Positions 57,883 to 64,000 of a DNA stretch of 64,000 bases are shown piece after piece. The number at the start of each line of letters is the position of its first letter. Position 1 is the stretch's first letter. Under the pieces are notes generated by a model. The model ran no database searches and had not been told where the DNA came from. It saw nothing but the letters and a program-made list of their open reading frames with translations. The position numbers and the translations under genes are program-made. The stretch is from Paucisalibacillus globulus (GTDB lineage: Bacteria > Bacillota > Bacilli > Bacillales > Amphibacillaceae), in the NCBI RefSeq assembly GCF_900184735.1, contig NZ_LT855385.1, forward strand, positions 29,031 through 93,030, given 5' to 3'.

Positions 57883-57936
57883 TATTTTCATCAAAATATA
57901 GTAAAATAGAAGGAGTAGATTAGGAGCGATTTCACT

Positions 57937-58548
57937 ATGGATATAAAACAATTACAAATGCTCATTCAGTATCAGGCAATGTCAATATTGAGTTCTAACA
58001 ATAAAGGATTATCAAGTTTTTCCCCTGTTATAGACCTTGCTTTTAAGCAGATATTAGAGAGTGAGATTAATAATACCAATATAGCTGACGAACAGAAAAA
58101 TACTCCTGTATTGTCAGCCCCACAATTGTACAATCTAAGTACAATACAGCCTAGAAACCTACAAGCAATGCCAAATGACTATGATTCTATAATTGCAGAT
58201 GCTTCTAGGAAATATGGAATTGACGAGAAACTTATTCATTCTGTTATTAAAACAGAATCAAATTATAATCAATTTGCTAAAAGTAGCGCAGGTGCACAAG
58301 GCCTCATGCAATTAATGCCTACAACTGCCAGGGGACTAGGAGTTCAGAATTCATATGATGCTAGCCAGAACATCAATGGTGGTACCATGTATTTACGGGA
58401 GATGTTAGACCGTTATAATGGAAATCTAGAGCTTGCATTAGCAGCCTATAATGCCGGACCAGGTAATGTAGATAAATATCAAGGTATTCCACCCTTTGAA
58501 GAAACACAGAACTATGTAAAAAAAGTTATGGGAAATTATTTAGCATAG
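57937..58548 (+). CDS. Lytic transglycosylase, SLT domain (YjbJ-like)
   Basis: A 203-residue protein whose C-terminal 115 residues are a soluble lytic transglycosylase domain. Catalytic Glu is in [35 protein letters not shown], followed by [34 protein letters not shown]. It would cut peptidoglycan between MurNAc and GlcNAc. No classical signal peptide is seen at the N-terminus, as with B. subtilis YjbJ, so export is unexplained. Ribosome site TAGGAGCG. Confidence 0.9.
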   Translation: MDIKQLQMLIQYQAMSILSSNNKGLSSFSPVIDLAFKQILESEINNTNIADEQKNTPVLSAPQLYNLSTIQPRNLQAMPNDYDSIIADASRKYGIDEKLIHSVIKTESNYNQFAKSSAGAQGLMQLMPTTARGLGVQNSYDASQNINGGTMYLREMLDRYNGNLELALAAYNAGPGNVDKYQGIPPFEETQNYVKKVMGNYLA

Positions 58549-58561
58549 TGTACTGTTTACA

Positions 58562-58597
58562 AATAAAGTGGCATCGTTACTACGGTGCCACTTTATT
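58562..58597. terminator. Bidirectional terminator
   Basis: AATAAAGTGGCATCGT and ACGGTGCCACTTTATT pair with one mismatch around a four-base loop, between the convergent transglycosylase and secreted-protein genes. Confidence 0.75.
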
Positions 58598-58608
58598 ACG
58601 AATATTAG

Positions 58609-59094
58609 TTAATTGAAATTTCCGCTTAATGCACTTTCCCATTTTTCTTCAATTTCATTGTAACGATAATCCAAATTTCCCAACTTCCATTCATCACCAC
58701 TCAAGCCAAACCAAAGCTTTACATTCTCTTTCACCTTCTTTTCTCCATCTTCCATCATAACTAAATCCACTGTACCTTCTGGATAAGTATCTTCAAGATT
58801 CACACGTAATTGCTTATAATCAACGAGGTATGTACCCTTTTCTGTTAAGTCCGTTACTCGTTTTATCCATTTCTTTTTTGCTTCTTCATATGGGATAACT
58901 GGTTCAAGATCTGAAGCTCTATCATAGAAATAAACACTCCTAAATGCTTTGTCATAATCTTGTTTGATGAGGTTATCTAAAACACCTTTAGCAGCATTTT
59001 TAGATTGTGTTTTGTCAATATAACTAGGCAAAAAGGCGGCTGTAATTAATCCAATGATCAAGATAATTACAACACCAAAAATAAACTGTCTCAT
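58609..59094 (-). CDS. Membrane-anchored NTF2-like protein
   Basis: A 161-residue protein with an N-terminal hydrophobic anchor (about 3-24) and an outside domain. Its pattern (GVLDNLIKQDYDKAFRSVYF, then a beta-rich part ending KLWFGLSGDEWKLGNLDYR) resembles NTF2-like or DUF4878 folds. ATG 59094 is eight bases behind AGGGGAG; TTG 59100 is too near. Function unknown. Codon use is like the neighbours. Confidence 0.7.
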   Translation of the reverse strand: MRQFIFGVVIILIIGLITAAFLPSYIDKTQSKNAAKGVLDNLIKQDYDKAFRSVYFYDRASDLEPVIPYEEAKKKWIKRVTDLTEKGTYLVDYKQLRVNLEDTYPEGTVDLVMMEDGEKKVKENVKLWFGLSGDEWKLGNLDYRYNEIEEKWESALSGNFN

Positions 59095-59128
59095 AGTCAA
59101 AACTCCCCTAGAATAGATTATTAGTTAT

Positions 59129-59890
59129 TTAGACTAACCCTTTCAGTCTTTTCATAGCAGAGTGAGCAGTAAGTCGATGGAATGAAATTAATTGTTTTTT
59201 AAATACAACACCATATACACCATATGGAGTTGGTGAAAGTCTAAGTAGCTCATCCCTATTGCTCAAGTCCATAATATTAACCTTTATACCTAACTTGTTA
59301 GCCGCAGCTAGGATATTATCAGATGCAATTTCAATATATGGGCACTGCTTCGTTCGAAGTATTGTTAATTCCTCAGAGAAATGAAGTCTCTCTTCCCAGT
59401 CACTTGGAAAATATGGTTCTGGAACATCTTCAATCTTATATACAAGCAACTCAAAATTATAGGGTGCATGATCAACTTCTACAAAGTTATTTTTTAAAAA
59501 CACTTCCTTACTTGGGGTCCATGAGGTATCAGGGTTCGTAACCACTACAACACCATCTTTATTTTGATCCACAGCATCTTTAATACATTGTTGAATAAGC
59601 TCCGTTGCATAGCCTTTTCCAGTAATCCCCACCCATAAGCAATGAATAACTAAAAAGTTCTCTCCATATACGACTCTTGAGGAGTACTCAATAGGGGTAT
59701 ATTCAATAAATCCAGCTGGTTTACCATTCTCCATTATCTTTTTATATTGTAACCCTTCACTAAATCTTTCCAATAACCATTCTTCTTTATTTTTGTAACC
59801 AGTTGACTTGGGTTGACTACGTAGACAGTAACAACCACTGTCCTTTAAGTTTTCATTTGTTAACTCAACTGTATGAATCGTTTCTACCAT
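59129..59890 (-). CDS. GNAT acetyltransferase with C-terminal YoaP domain
   Basis: A 253-residue protein in two parts. The N-terminal GNAT domain has an acetyl-CoA loop in GITGKGYATELIQQCIKDA. The C-terminal YoaP-like domain begins ILRTKQCPYIEIASDNILAAANKLG, with a Cys-Pro in a thioredoxin-like context. It resembles B. subtilis YoaP, whose role is unknown. Start ATG 59890, behind GGGGTGAGG. The gene is one of several single accessory genes on the minus strand here. Confidence 0.82.
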   Translation of the reverse strand: MVETIHTVELTNENLKDSGCYCLRSQPKSTGYKNKEEWLLERFSEGLQYKKIMENGKPAGFIEYTPIEYSSRVVYGENFLVIHCLWVGITGKGYATELIQQCIKDAVDQNKDGVVVVTNPDTSWTPSKEVFLKNNFVEVDHAPYNFELLVYKIEDVPEPYFPSDWEERLHFSEELTILRTKQCPYIEIASDNILAAANKLGIKVNIMDLSNRDELLRLSPTPYGVYGVVFKKQLISFHRLTAHSAMKRLKGLV

Positions 59891-59929
59891 TATCCTCACC
59901 CCAAATTAGACTTTACTTCCATAACTAAC

Positions 59930-60751
59930 TTATTCTACTAATCTATTACAATGCTCAATCAAGTATTGAGAGAATCGTATCGTGTTCTCTAATCTTTCTA
60001 TATCTGAACTCATTATTCTATCGTTTATGCCTTTTCTAATATTAACTGCTTCTTGAATTAGAGGATGCCATTGTTTTGAAAGACTGCTAAGTCCATAATT
60101 TCCCGCTTCTAATTTTGAAATTATTTTCAATTCCTTTATAGTATAAAATTGACGTAACAACCCAAGAACAATCCATTCTACTTGAAGATCAATCTCTTTA
60201 GACGGGAAATCCAAAAGTGCTTCTTTATTCACTTCTACTCGTTTTATAAAATTTAACCAATACGAATTCATATTGTTATGTACGTAAGATACTAAATCTT
60301 CTGCTGACACTTCAAACTTCATAACCTCAGTTTCTCTACTGATTACCTTTATTCCATGATTTTTTAATGTCCACCATGTTACTGGATTGAAGTTAAAATA
60401 ATCACCAAATTGTAACTCACCATCGTTATAAAACTGATATTTTTCATCTCTAACCTTTGGTTTAGAATTAACTTTTGATAGTTGCTCCCAACTGATATAT
60501 ACACAATCTAGTTCTGGCTTCTCATATTTTTGTACCAATATCGTATGTATTGAATTTAATGCTTTGGTATCATCTTCTGTTAAACGACGATTCATTATCG
60601 TAAGAAGATCTATGTCGCTAGAATTATGTTCATAAGCTCCAAGAGCAATGGAGCCATGTACATAAATTTCCTCTAGAGTACTTGGTATATACTTATCTAC
60701 TAATTTAATATATTCATCTAAAACCGCTTTTACTTCAATTGGTATTTTCAT
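59930..60751 (-). CDS. Nucleotidyltransferase with aminoglycoside adenylyltransferase-like domain
   Basis: A 273-residue protein with the polymerase-beta-type signature HGSIALGAYEHNSSDIDLLTI (GS...DxD, about 31-50). A helical C-terminal part follows, like AadA/ANT(9) enzymes (DUF4111). It may adenylylate an aminoglycoside or another hydroxyl substrate, but distant relatives without resistance activity are common, so I do not call it a resistance gene. ATG 60751 behind GAGAGGG. Not in an evident operon with known resistance genes. Confidence 0.75.
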   Translation of the reverse strand: MKIPIEVKAVLDEYIKLVDKYIPSTLEEIYVHGSIALGAYEHNSSDIDLLTIMNRRLTEDDTKALNSIHTILVQKYEKPELDCVYISWEQLSKVNSKPKVRDEKYQFYNDGELQFGDYFNFNPVTWWTLKNHGIKVISRETEVMKFEVSAEDLVSYVHNNMNSYWLNFIKRVEVNKEALLDFPSKEIDLQVEWIVLGLLRQFYTIKELKIISKLEAGNYGLSSLSKQWHPLIQEAVNIRKGINDRIMSSDIERLENTIRFSQYLIEHCNRLVE

Positions 60752-60778
60752 TTATTCCCTCTCACCTATTCCGTATTA

Positions 60779-61312
60779 CTAATCAAACGTTACCCATTTT
60801 TCTTCGTCTGAAAGAGCGGAAAATATTTGCTTTTTAAAATCCTCACTTAATGAAAAGAAATAAAAATCTGATACTTCCAAGACATCATGATTCTCATAAA
60901 ATTCAAATGAGACAAGTATTCTTCCGCCAACCCTTGAATCGTCTTCCAATTCCTCGAGTTGTCTAAATAGGATATTATACCTTGGACCTTTATCCCTTTC
61001 CGGTAAGTCTGCCAAATACTTATCCATATCATAATCCTCAAGCATATCTGCATCGTCAAATTGTTTTATTAGACCTTTTATTTCCTTATTATCTGTAACA
61101 AACTGATAGTTACTTTTGGAATCATCTTCCCACTTTACGACTTCAATTACCATGTTCTTTTCAAAATCTGTAAACGTAATATCTTTAAATATAGAAATAT
61201 TTCCTTTTGGATATGTAAGAGGGGTATACAGATAGCTTAGACTCAAATGGATTTGTGCCCCTATCAATAACAACATAATAATGAGAACTATATATCCCCA
61301 CTTTTTCTTCAA
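60779..61312 (-). CDS. Membrane-anchored hypothetical protein
   Basis: A 177-residue protein with a KKKW start and a signal-anchor (about 5-28). The acidic outside domain contains VTDNKEIKGLIKQFDDADMLEDYDMDKYL and GGRILVSFEFYENHDVLEVSDFYFFSLS. The pattern is that of small extracytoplasmic proteins of unknown role. Start TTG behind AAGGGGGAG. I recognise no family. It lies 28 bp before the nucleotidyltransferase gene and may share its transcript. Confidence 0.65.
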   Translation of the reverse strand: MKKKWGYIVLIIMLLLIGAQIHLSLSYLYTPLTYPKGNISIFKDITFTDFEKNMVIEVVKWEDDSKSNYQFVTDNKEIKGLIKQFDDADMLEDYDMDKYLADLPERDKGPRYNILFRQLEELEDDSRVGGRILVSFEFYENHDVLEVSDFYFFSLSEDFKKQIFSALSDEEKWVTFD

Positions 61313-61445
61313 TATATTCTCCCCCTTATCAAGTAGATTCTTGTATTATTTTCAATACTTCATATATCAGAAGTTCTATCACATATTTCAGATTATTATC
61401 ACTCTTCAAATTCTAACATATTCGACTATTTCACTCTACACAAAA

Positions 61446-61474
61446 AATCGCACAGTAATCATCACTGTGCGATT
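61446..61474 (-). terminator. Terminator after M42 peptidase
   Basis: AATCGCACAGT and ACTGTGCGATT form a perfect 11-bp stem followed on the minus strand by TTTTTTGTG. Confidence 0.8.
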
Positions 61475-61487
61475 GCTATCTTCTTCT

Positions 61488-62573
61488 TTATGCTAAAAAA
61501 ATCTCATTTACAGTTTCACGATCAAGCTTTTTAATAACAGCGACAATTAGTTTCACAGCATTTTCAAAATCATCACGGTGAAGAATCGCTGCATGAGAAT
61601 GAATGTAACGTGTTGCAATTGTAATGGACAAGGATGGTACACCGTTTGCAGTTAAGTGGATAGAACCTGAATCTGTTCCACCACCTGCAATAGAAGCATA
61701 CTGGAATGGTATATTATTTTCCTCAGCAGTTTGAACAACTAAATCACGAACACCTTTGTGAGAAATCATTGAAGCGTCGTATAGAACAAGTTGCGGACCT
61801 TCTCCAATTTTGCTGTCAGCATCTTGATCTTTAACTCCCGGTGTGTCGCCGGCAATACCAACATCAACTCCAAAGCCAATATCTGGTTTCACCGCGTGAG
61901 CTGCGGTTTTCGCACCACGAAGCCCTACTTCTTCTTGAACTGTTCCCACACCATATACAATGTTAGGGTGGTCTTCACCTTTTAATTGTTTCAATACTTC
62001 AATTGCGATAGCACAACCAATTCGATTATCCCAGGCTTTTGCAAGTAATAACTTTTCATTTTTCATTGGGGTAAATTCAAAGTATGGAACAATAGAATCC
62101 CCAGGTTTCACCCCAAATTCAGCCGCTTCTGATTTATTTGAAGCACCAATATCTATAAACATATCCTTAATTTCAACTGGTTTCTTACGTTCCGCAGCTG
62201 ATAAGATATGTGGTGGTTTTGAACCAATTACCCCTGTAACGTCACCTTTAGAAGTCACAATAGTCACTCGTTGTGAAAGCATAACCTGACTCCACCAACC
62301 ACCGATGGTTTGGAAGTAAACAAATCCTTTTTCATCAATTCTAGTTACCATAAATCCAATTTCATCTAAATGACCAGCTACCATAATCTTAGGTCCATTT
62401 TCTTTACCAACTTTTTTGGCGATTAAACTACCAATATTATCAGTGTAAACCTCATCTGCAAATGGAGTTATGTATTTTTCCATTACATCTCTTGCTTCTT
62501 TTTCATTTCCAGATATTCCTTTAGCGTCAGTCAAATCCTTCAACATTGATAACGTTTCGTCTAATTGAACCAT
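61488..62573 (-). CDS. ysdC: M42 family metallopeptidase (YsdC)
   Basis: A 361-residue dinuclear-metal aminopeptidase of the TET/YsdC group, usually a dodecamer. Metal and catalytic residues are seen in [14 protein letters not shown] (H68), [20 protein letters not shown] (general-base Glu), GVDVG and [14 protein letters not shown]. Ribosome site TAGGAGGT. In B. subtilis ysdC is near ysdB; here dut lies between them. It probably trims peptides from the proteases. Confidence 0.94.
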   Translation of the reverse strand: MVQLDETLSMLKDLTDAKGISGNEKEARDVMEKYITPFADEVYTDNIGSLIAKKVGKENGPKIMVAGHLDEIGFMVTRIDEKGFVYFQTIGGWWSQVMLSQRVTIVTSKGDVTGVIGSKPPHILSAAERKKPVEIKDMFIDIGASNKSEAAEFGVKPGDSIVPYFEFTPMKNEKLLLAKAWDNRIGCAIAIEVLKQLKGEDHPNIVYGVGTVQEEVGLRGAKTAAHAVKPDIGFGVDVGIAGDTPGVKDQDADSKIGEGPQLVLYDASMISHKGVRDLVVQTAEENNIPFQYASIAGGGTDSGSIHLTANGVPSLSITIATRYIHSHAAILHRDDFENAVKLIVAVIKKLDRETVNEIFLA

Positions 62574-62746
62574 ATGTTTACCTCCTATTTCTTTATTCTC
62601 TTAGTATAACGCGAAATGAAAATTTTGGATATTATTAGACATCTATTTCTACAGTTGTTGTGATGATGAGTAACATATTTACTTTACCCAAAACAGAACT
62701 TCCTATTGCATTTTGATATGTCTTACTTATAGTTTCCAATTGATAA

Positions 62747-63181
62747 TTACTTTCCAGATGATCCAAATCCACCTTGATCCCTAACCGAATTAGATAAAAT
62801 TTCTGTTTGTTCCAGTGTAACCTGCAATACAGGAGCTATAACCATTTGAGCAATTCTCATCTGTTTTTCAACTTTAAAATCTTCTTTCCCATGATTAATT
62901 AAAATTACTTTTATTTCTCCTCTATATCCTTCATCTATGGTTCCAGGTGTATTTAATAATGTAATGGAATGCCTTAATGCTAATCCACTTCTTGGCCTTA
63001 TCTGTGCCTCTGTCCCTTTTGGTAACTCCATTTGTATTCCAGTTCCAATTAACGCTGTTTCACCAGCCTTAACTATCTTCTCTTCTGTGGAGAATAAATC
63101 TAGACCCGCATCCCCTTCATTTGCACGATATGGCATTTTTGCATCTTCATTCATTAACTTGATTTTTAAATTATATTCCAC
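62747..63181 (-). CDS. dut: dUTP diphosphatase
   Basis: A 144-residue trimeric dUTPase that keeps uracil out of DNA and makes dUMP for thymidylate. All five motifs are present: [35 protein letters not shown] and [11 protein letters not shown]. The start is GTG behind GAGGGAT. B. subtilis has dUTPases in phage regions (yncF, yosS), so this ysdB-linked copy is a different arrangement. No phage gene is nearby. Confidence 0.96.
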   Translation of the reverse strand: MEYNLKIKLMNEDAKMPYRANEGDAGLDLFSTEEKIVKAGETALIGTGIQMELPKGTEAQIRPRSGLALRHSITLLNTPGTIDEGYRGEIKVILINHGKEDFKVEKQMRIAQMVIAPVLQVTLEQTEILSNSVRDQGGFGSSGK

Positions 63182-63258
63182 TTATATCCCTCATTTCATC
63201 GATTGCTTGTACAATTGAAGTTGTATCTCAATTTGTAACATCTTTTTCACATAAAATA

Positions 63259-63285
63259 TGAAACCTTGTTTACTTCCAATACGTA
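63259..63285 (+). promoter_or_regulatory. Sigma-W-type promoter of ysdB
   Basis: TGAAAC (63259-63264), a 17-bp spacer and CGTA (63282-63285) match the sigma-W consensus. It stands about 40 bp before ysdB, which in B. subtilis belongs to the sigma-W envelope stress regulon. Confidence 0.8.
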
Positions 63286-63323
63286 TTGCATAATAATAAC
63301 CTAAACCTTAGGAGACGATGGTA

Positions 63324-63710
63324 ATGATAGTGATTATGTTTCGAGTGTTAATTGTAGCGGCTATTATTTTGCTTACTTATTCTATTATACAATATTTTCG
63401 AAATCCACAAAGACTACTGGAAAATGCAAAAGAAACAAAAGGATTTTACTACTTAGACGAACAGGACAACAGTAAGAGAAATATTCAATTCGTGTATAAA
63501 GGATGTCAATTTGAAGGGGAAAAGTACGTAGGTACAACGGAAGATTCCTTTGAAATTCTAGATATTTATGTAACCGTAGTGAATCCTTTAGAGTTACAGG
63601 GTATAACCAGAGAAGACCTATATTTTTTAGAGCAAGAACTATTAATCCGATATCCACATGCAAAAATAAATTGGAAACATCCCATTAACAAGTTATTGCT
63701 TACAAAATAA
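63324..63710 (+). CDS. ysdB: Sigma-W regulon protein YsdB
   Basis: A 128-residue protein with one N-terminal membrane helix (about residues 3-20) and a cytoplasmic or membrane-side part (KETKGFYYLDEQDNSKRNIQFVYKGCQFEGEKYVGTTEDSFEILDIYVTV, then EDLYFLEQELLIRYP). This matches B. subtilis YsdB (130 residues) in length and pattern. Two ATGs, 63318 and 63324, are possible; AGGAG is better spaced to the second. Function is unknown. Its sigma-W promoter suggests an envelope stress role. Confidence 0.88.
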   Translation: MIVIMFRVLIVAAIILLTYSIIQYFRNPQRLLENAKETKGFYYLDEQDNSKRNIQFVYKGCQFEGEKYVGTTEDSFEILDIYVTVVNPLELQGITREDLYFLEQELLIRYPHAKINWKHPINKLLLTK

Positions 63711-63752
63711 AAAAAGATGGCTTAAGGAGTCCCCACCTTAAGCCATCTTTTT
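63711..63752. terminator. Terminator after ysdB
   Basis: AAAAAGATGGCTTAAGG pairs with CCTTAAGCCATCTTTTTT, a long perfect stem with A and T runs on both sides. Confidence 0.9.
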
Positions 63753-63783
63753 TCTAATTAGAATAATCTAATAAATAATAGAT

Positions 63784-64000
63784 TAGAAACTGTGCGGTAA
63801 CGAATGATTTTGGATAGCGCAACATACCCGCTACGGAAATACACTCCGCTTTTACTGTCAACACAGGGGCGAAATCTGTTCGAAAGTACCTCACAGTGTC
63901 TACCTTGCCGCGGGCGGCTGGTGAGCCTCGGGCCAACAGGATGTTGGTCACAAAGGCGTTGCCTCAGGATGAGGCGTTCCTAGCCTTTGAACCCCTATTT
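63784..64000 (-). repeat. Interspersed palindromic element R5 (left part, cut by window end)
   Basis: Begins with TAGAAACTGTGCGGTAAC (63784-63801) and continues with a B half in the R3 orientation, including CACAGGGGCG and TCACAGTGTCTACCTTGCC (module shared with R1 and R4). After GGTGAGCCTC (63920-63929) comes a new module with small hairpins CCAACA/TGTTGG and GCCTCA/TGAGGC that no other copy here has. The A half and right end lie beyond the window. Confidence 0.85.

Noticed and set aside
59930..60751. Named aminoglycoside resistance gene
   Set aside because: Only the fold and the GS...DxD motif can be seen. That does not show drug-modifying activity.
62747..63181. Prophage remnant around dut
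   Set aside because: dUTPases are frequent in phages, but flanking genes are chromosomal (ysdC, ysdB) and no other phage gene is seen.

Overview
The window is AT-rich chromosomal DNA from an aerobic, endospore-forming member of the Bacillaceae, most like Oceanobacillus, Ornithinibacillus or Virgibacillus. The evidence is the Bacillus subtilis-type gene order (hemA-X-C-D-B-L, engB-lonA-clpX-tig-ysoA, ysnB-rdgB-rph-gerM-racE-ysmB-gerE-ysmA-sdhB-A-C-yslB-uvrC-trxA-etfA-etfB-fadB-fadR-lcfA, then a yshE-like gene, mutS2-polX-cvpA-zapA-rnhC-pheT-pheS-ysgA-sspI and ysdC...ysdB) together with the spore genes gerE, gerM and sspI. The genus is inferred from general features and the interspersed repeats. 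No sequence search was possible.

Layout. 1-189: tail of a repeat element and a terminator. 190-6388: heme operon hemAXCDBL (minus). 6609-9991: accessory insert between hemA and engB, with a LiaI/LiaF-like membrane protein, repeat R1 and a polar amino acid ABC importer. 10268-18410: engB, lonA, repeat R2, clpX, tig, ysoA and two tRNAs (Arg, Gly). 18577-23161: ysnB, rdgB, rph, gerM, racE and a MarR regulator. 23391-24181: gerE behind a good sigma-K promoter, then repeat R3. 24211-30895: ysmA, sdhCAB, yslB, uvrC, trxA. 31043-36877: repeat R4, then the fatty-acid degradation block (fadR, fadB, etfB, etfA, lcfA) with a FadR operator. 37081-43815: a 33-codon membrane ORF, a DUF350 protein, mutS2, polX, cvpA, zapA, rnhC. 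43938-47742: accessory cluster of an acyl-CoA synthetase, an SDR, an unusual Clp-N/GNAT fusion and a NUDIX hydrolase. 47997-52952: pheST behind a T-box, ysgA, sspI. 53257-61312: a second accessory region with a membrane-anchored protein plus ABC-2 exporter operon, a lytic transglycosylase, a YoaP-like GNAT, a nucleotidyltransferase and small secreted proteins. 61488-63710: M42 aminopeptidase, dUTPase and ysdB behind a sigma-W-type promoter. 63784-64000: the start of repeat R5.

The most striking feature not explained by genes is a family of roughly 460-495 bp interspersed elements. There are four complete copies and two cut by the window edges. They have terminal inverted repeats near TAGAAACTGTGCGGTAAC and two large internal palindromes. 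Hairpin modules are swapped between copies, and the arm tips keep pairing while changing sequence. One copy sits exactly where B. subtilis has lonB. The best candidates for something new among genes are the NUDIX/Clp-N-GNAT/SDR/acyl-CoA synthetase cluster, bracketed by GGTGCC-type sequence scraps, and the exporter operon whose promoter overlaps a perfect 7-bp inverted repeat. The rest is conserved housekeeping gene content: heme synthesis feeding respiration (succinate dehydrogenase, electron-transfer flavoprotein), protein quality control (Lon, ClpX, trigger factor), DNA repair (UvrC, MutS2, PolX, RNase HIII) and spore formation and germination.
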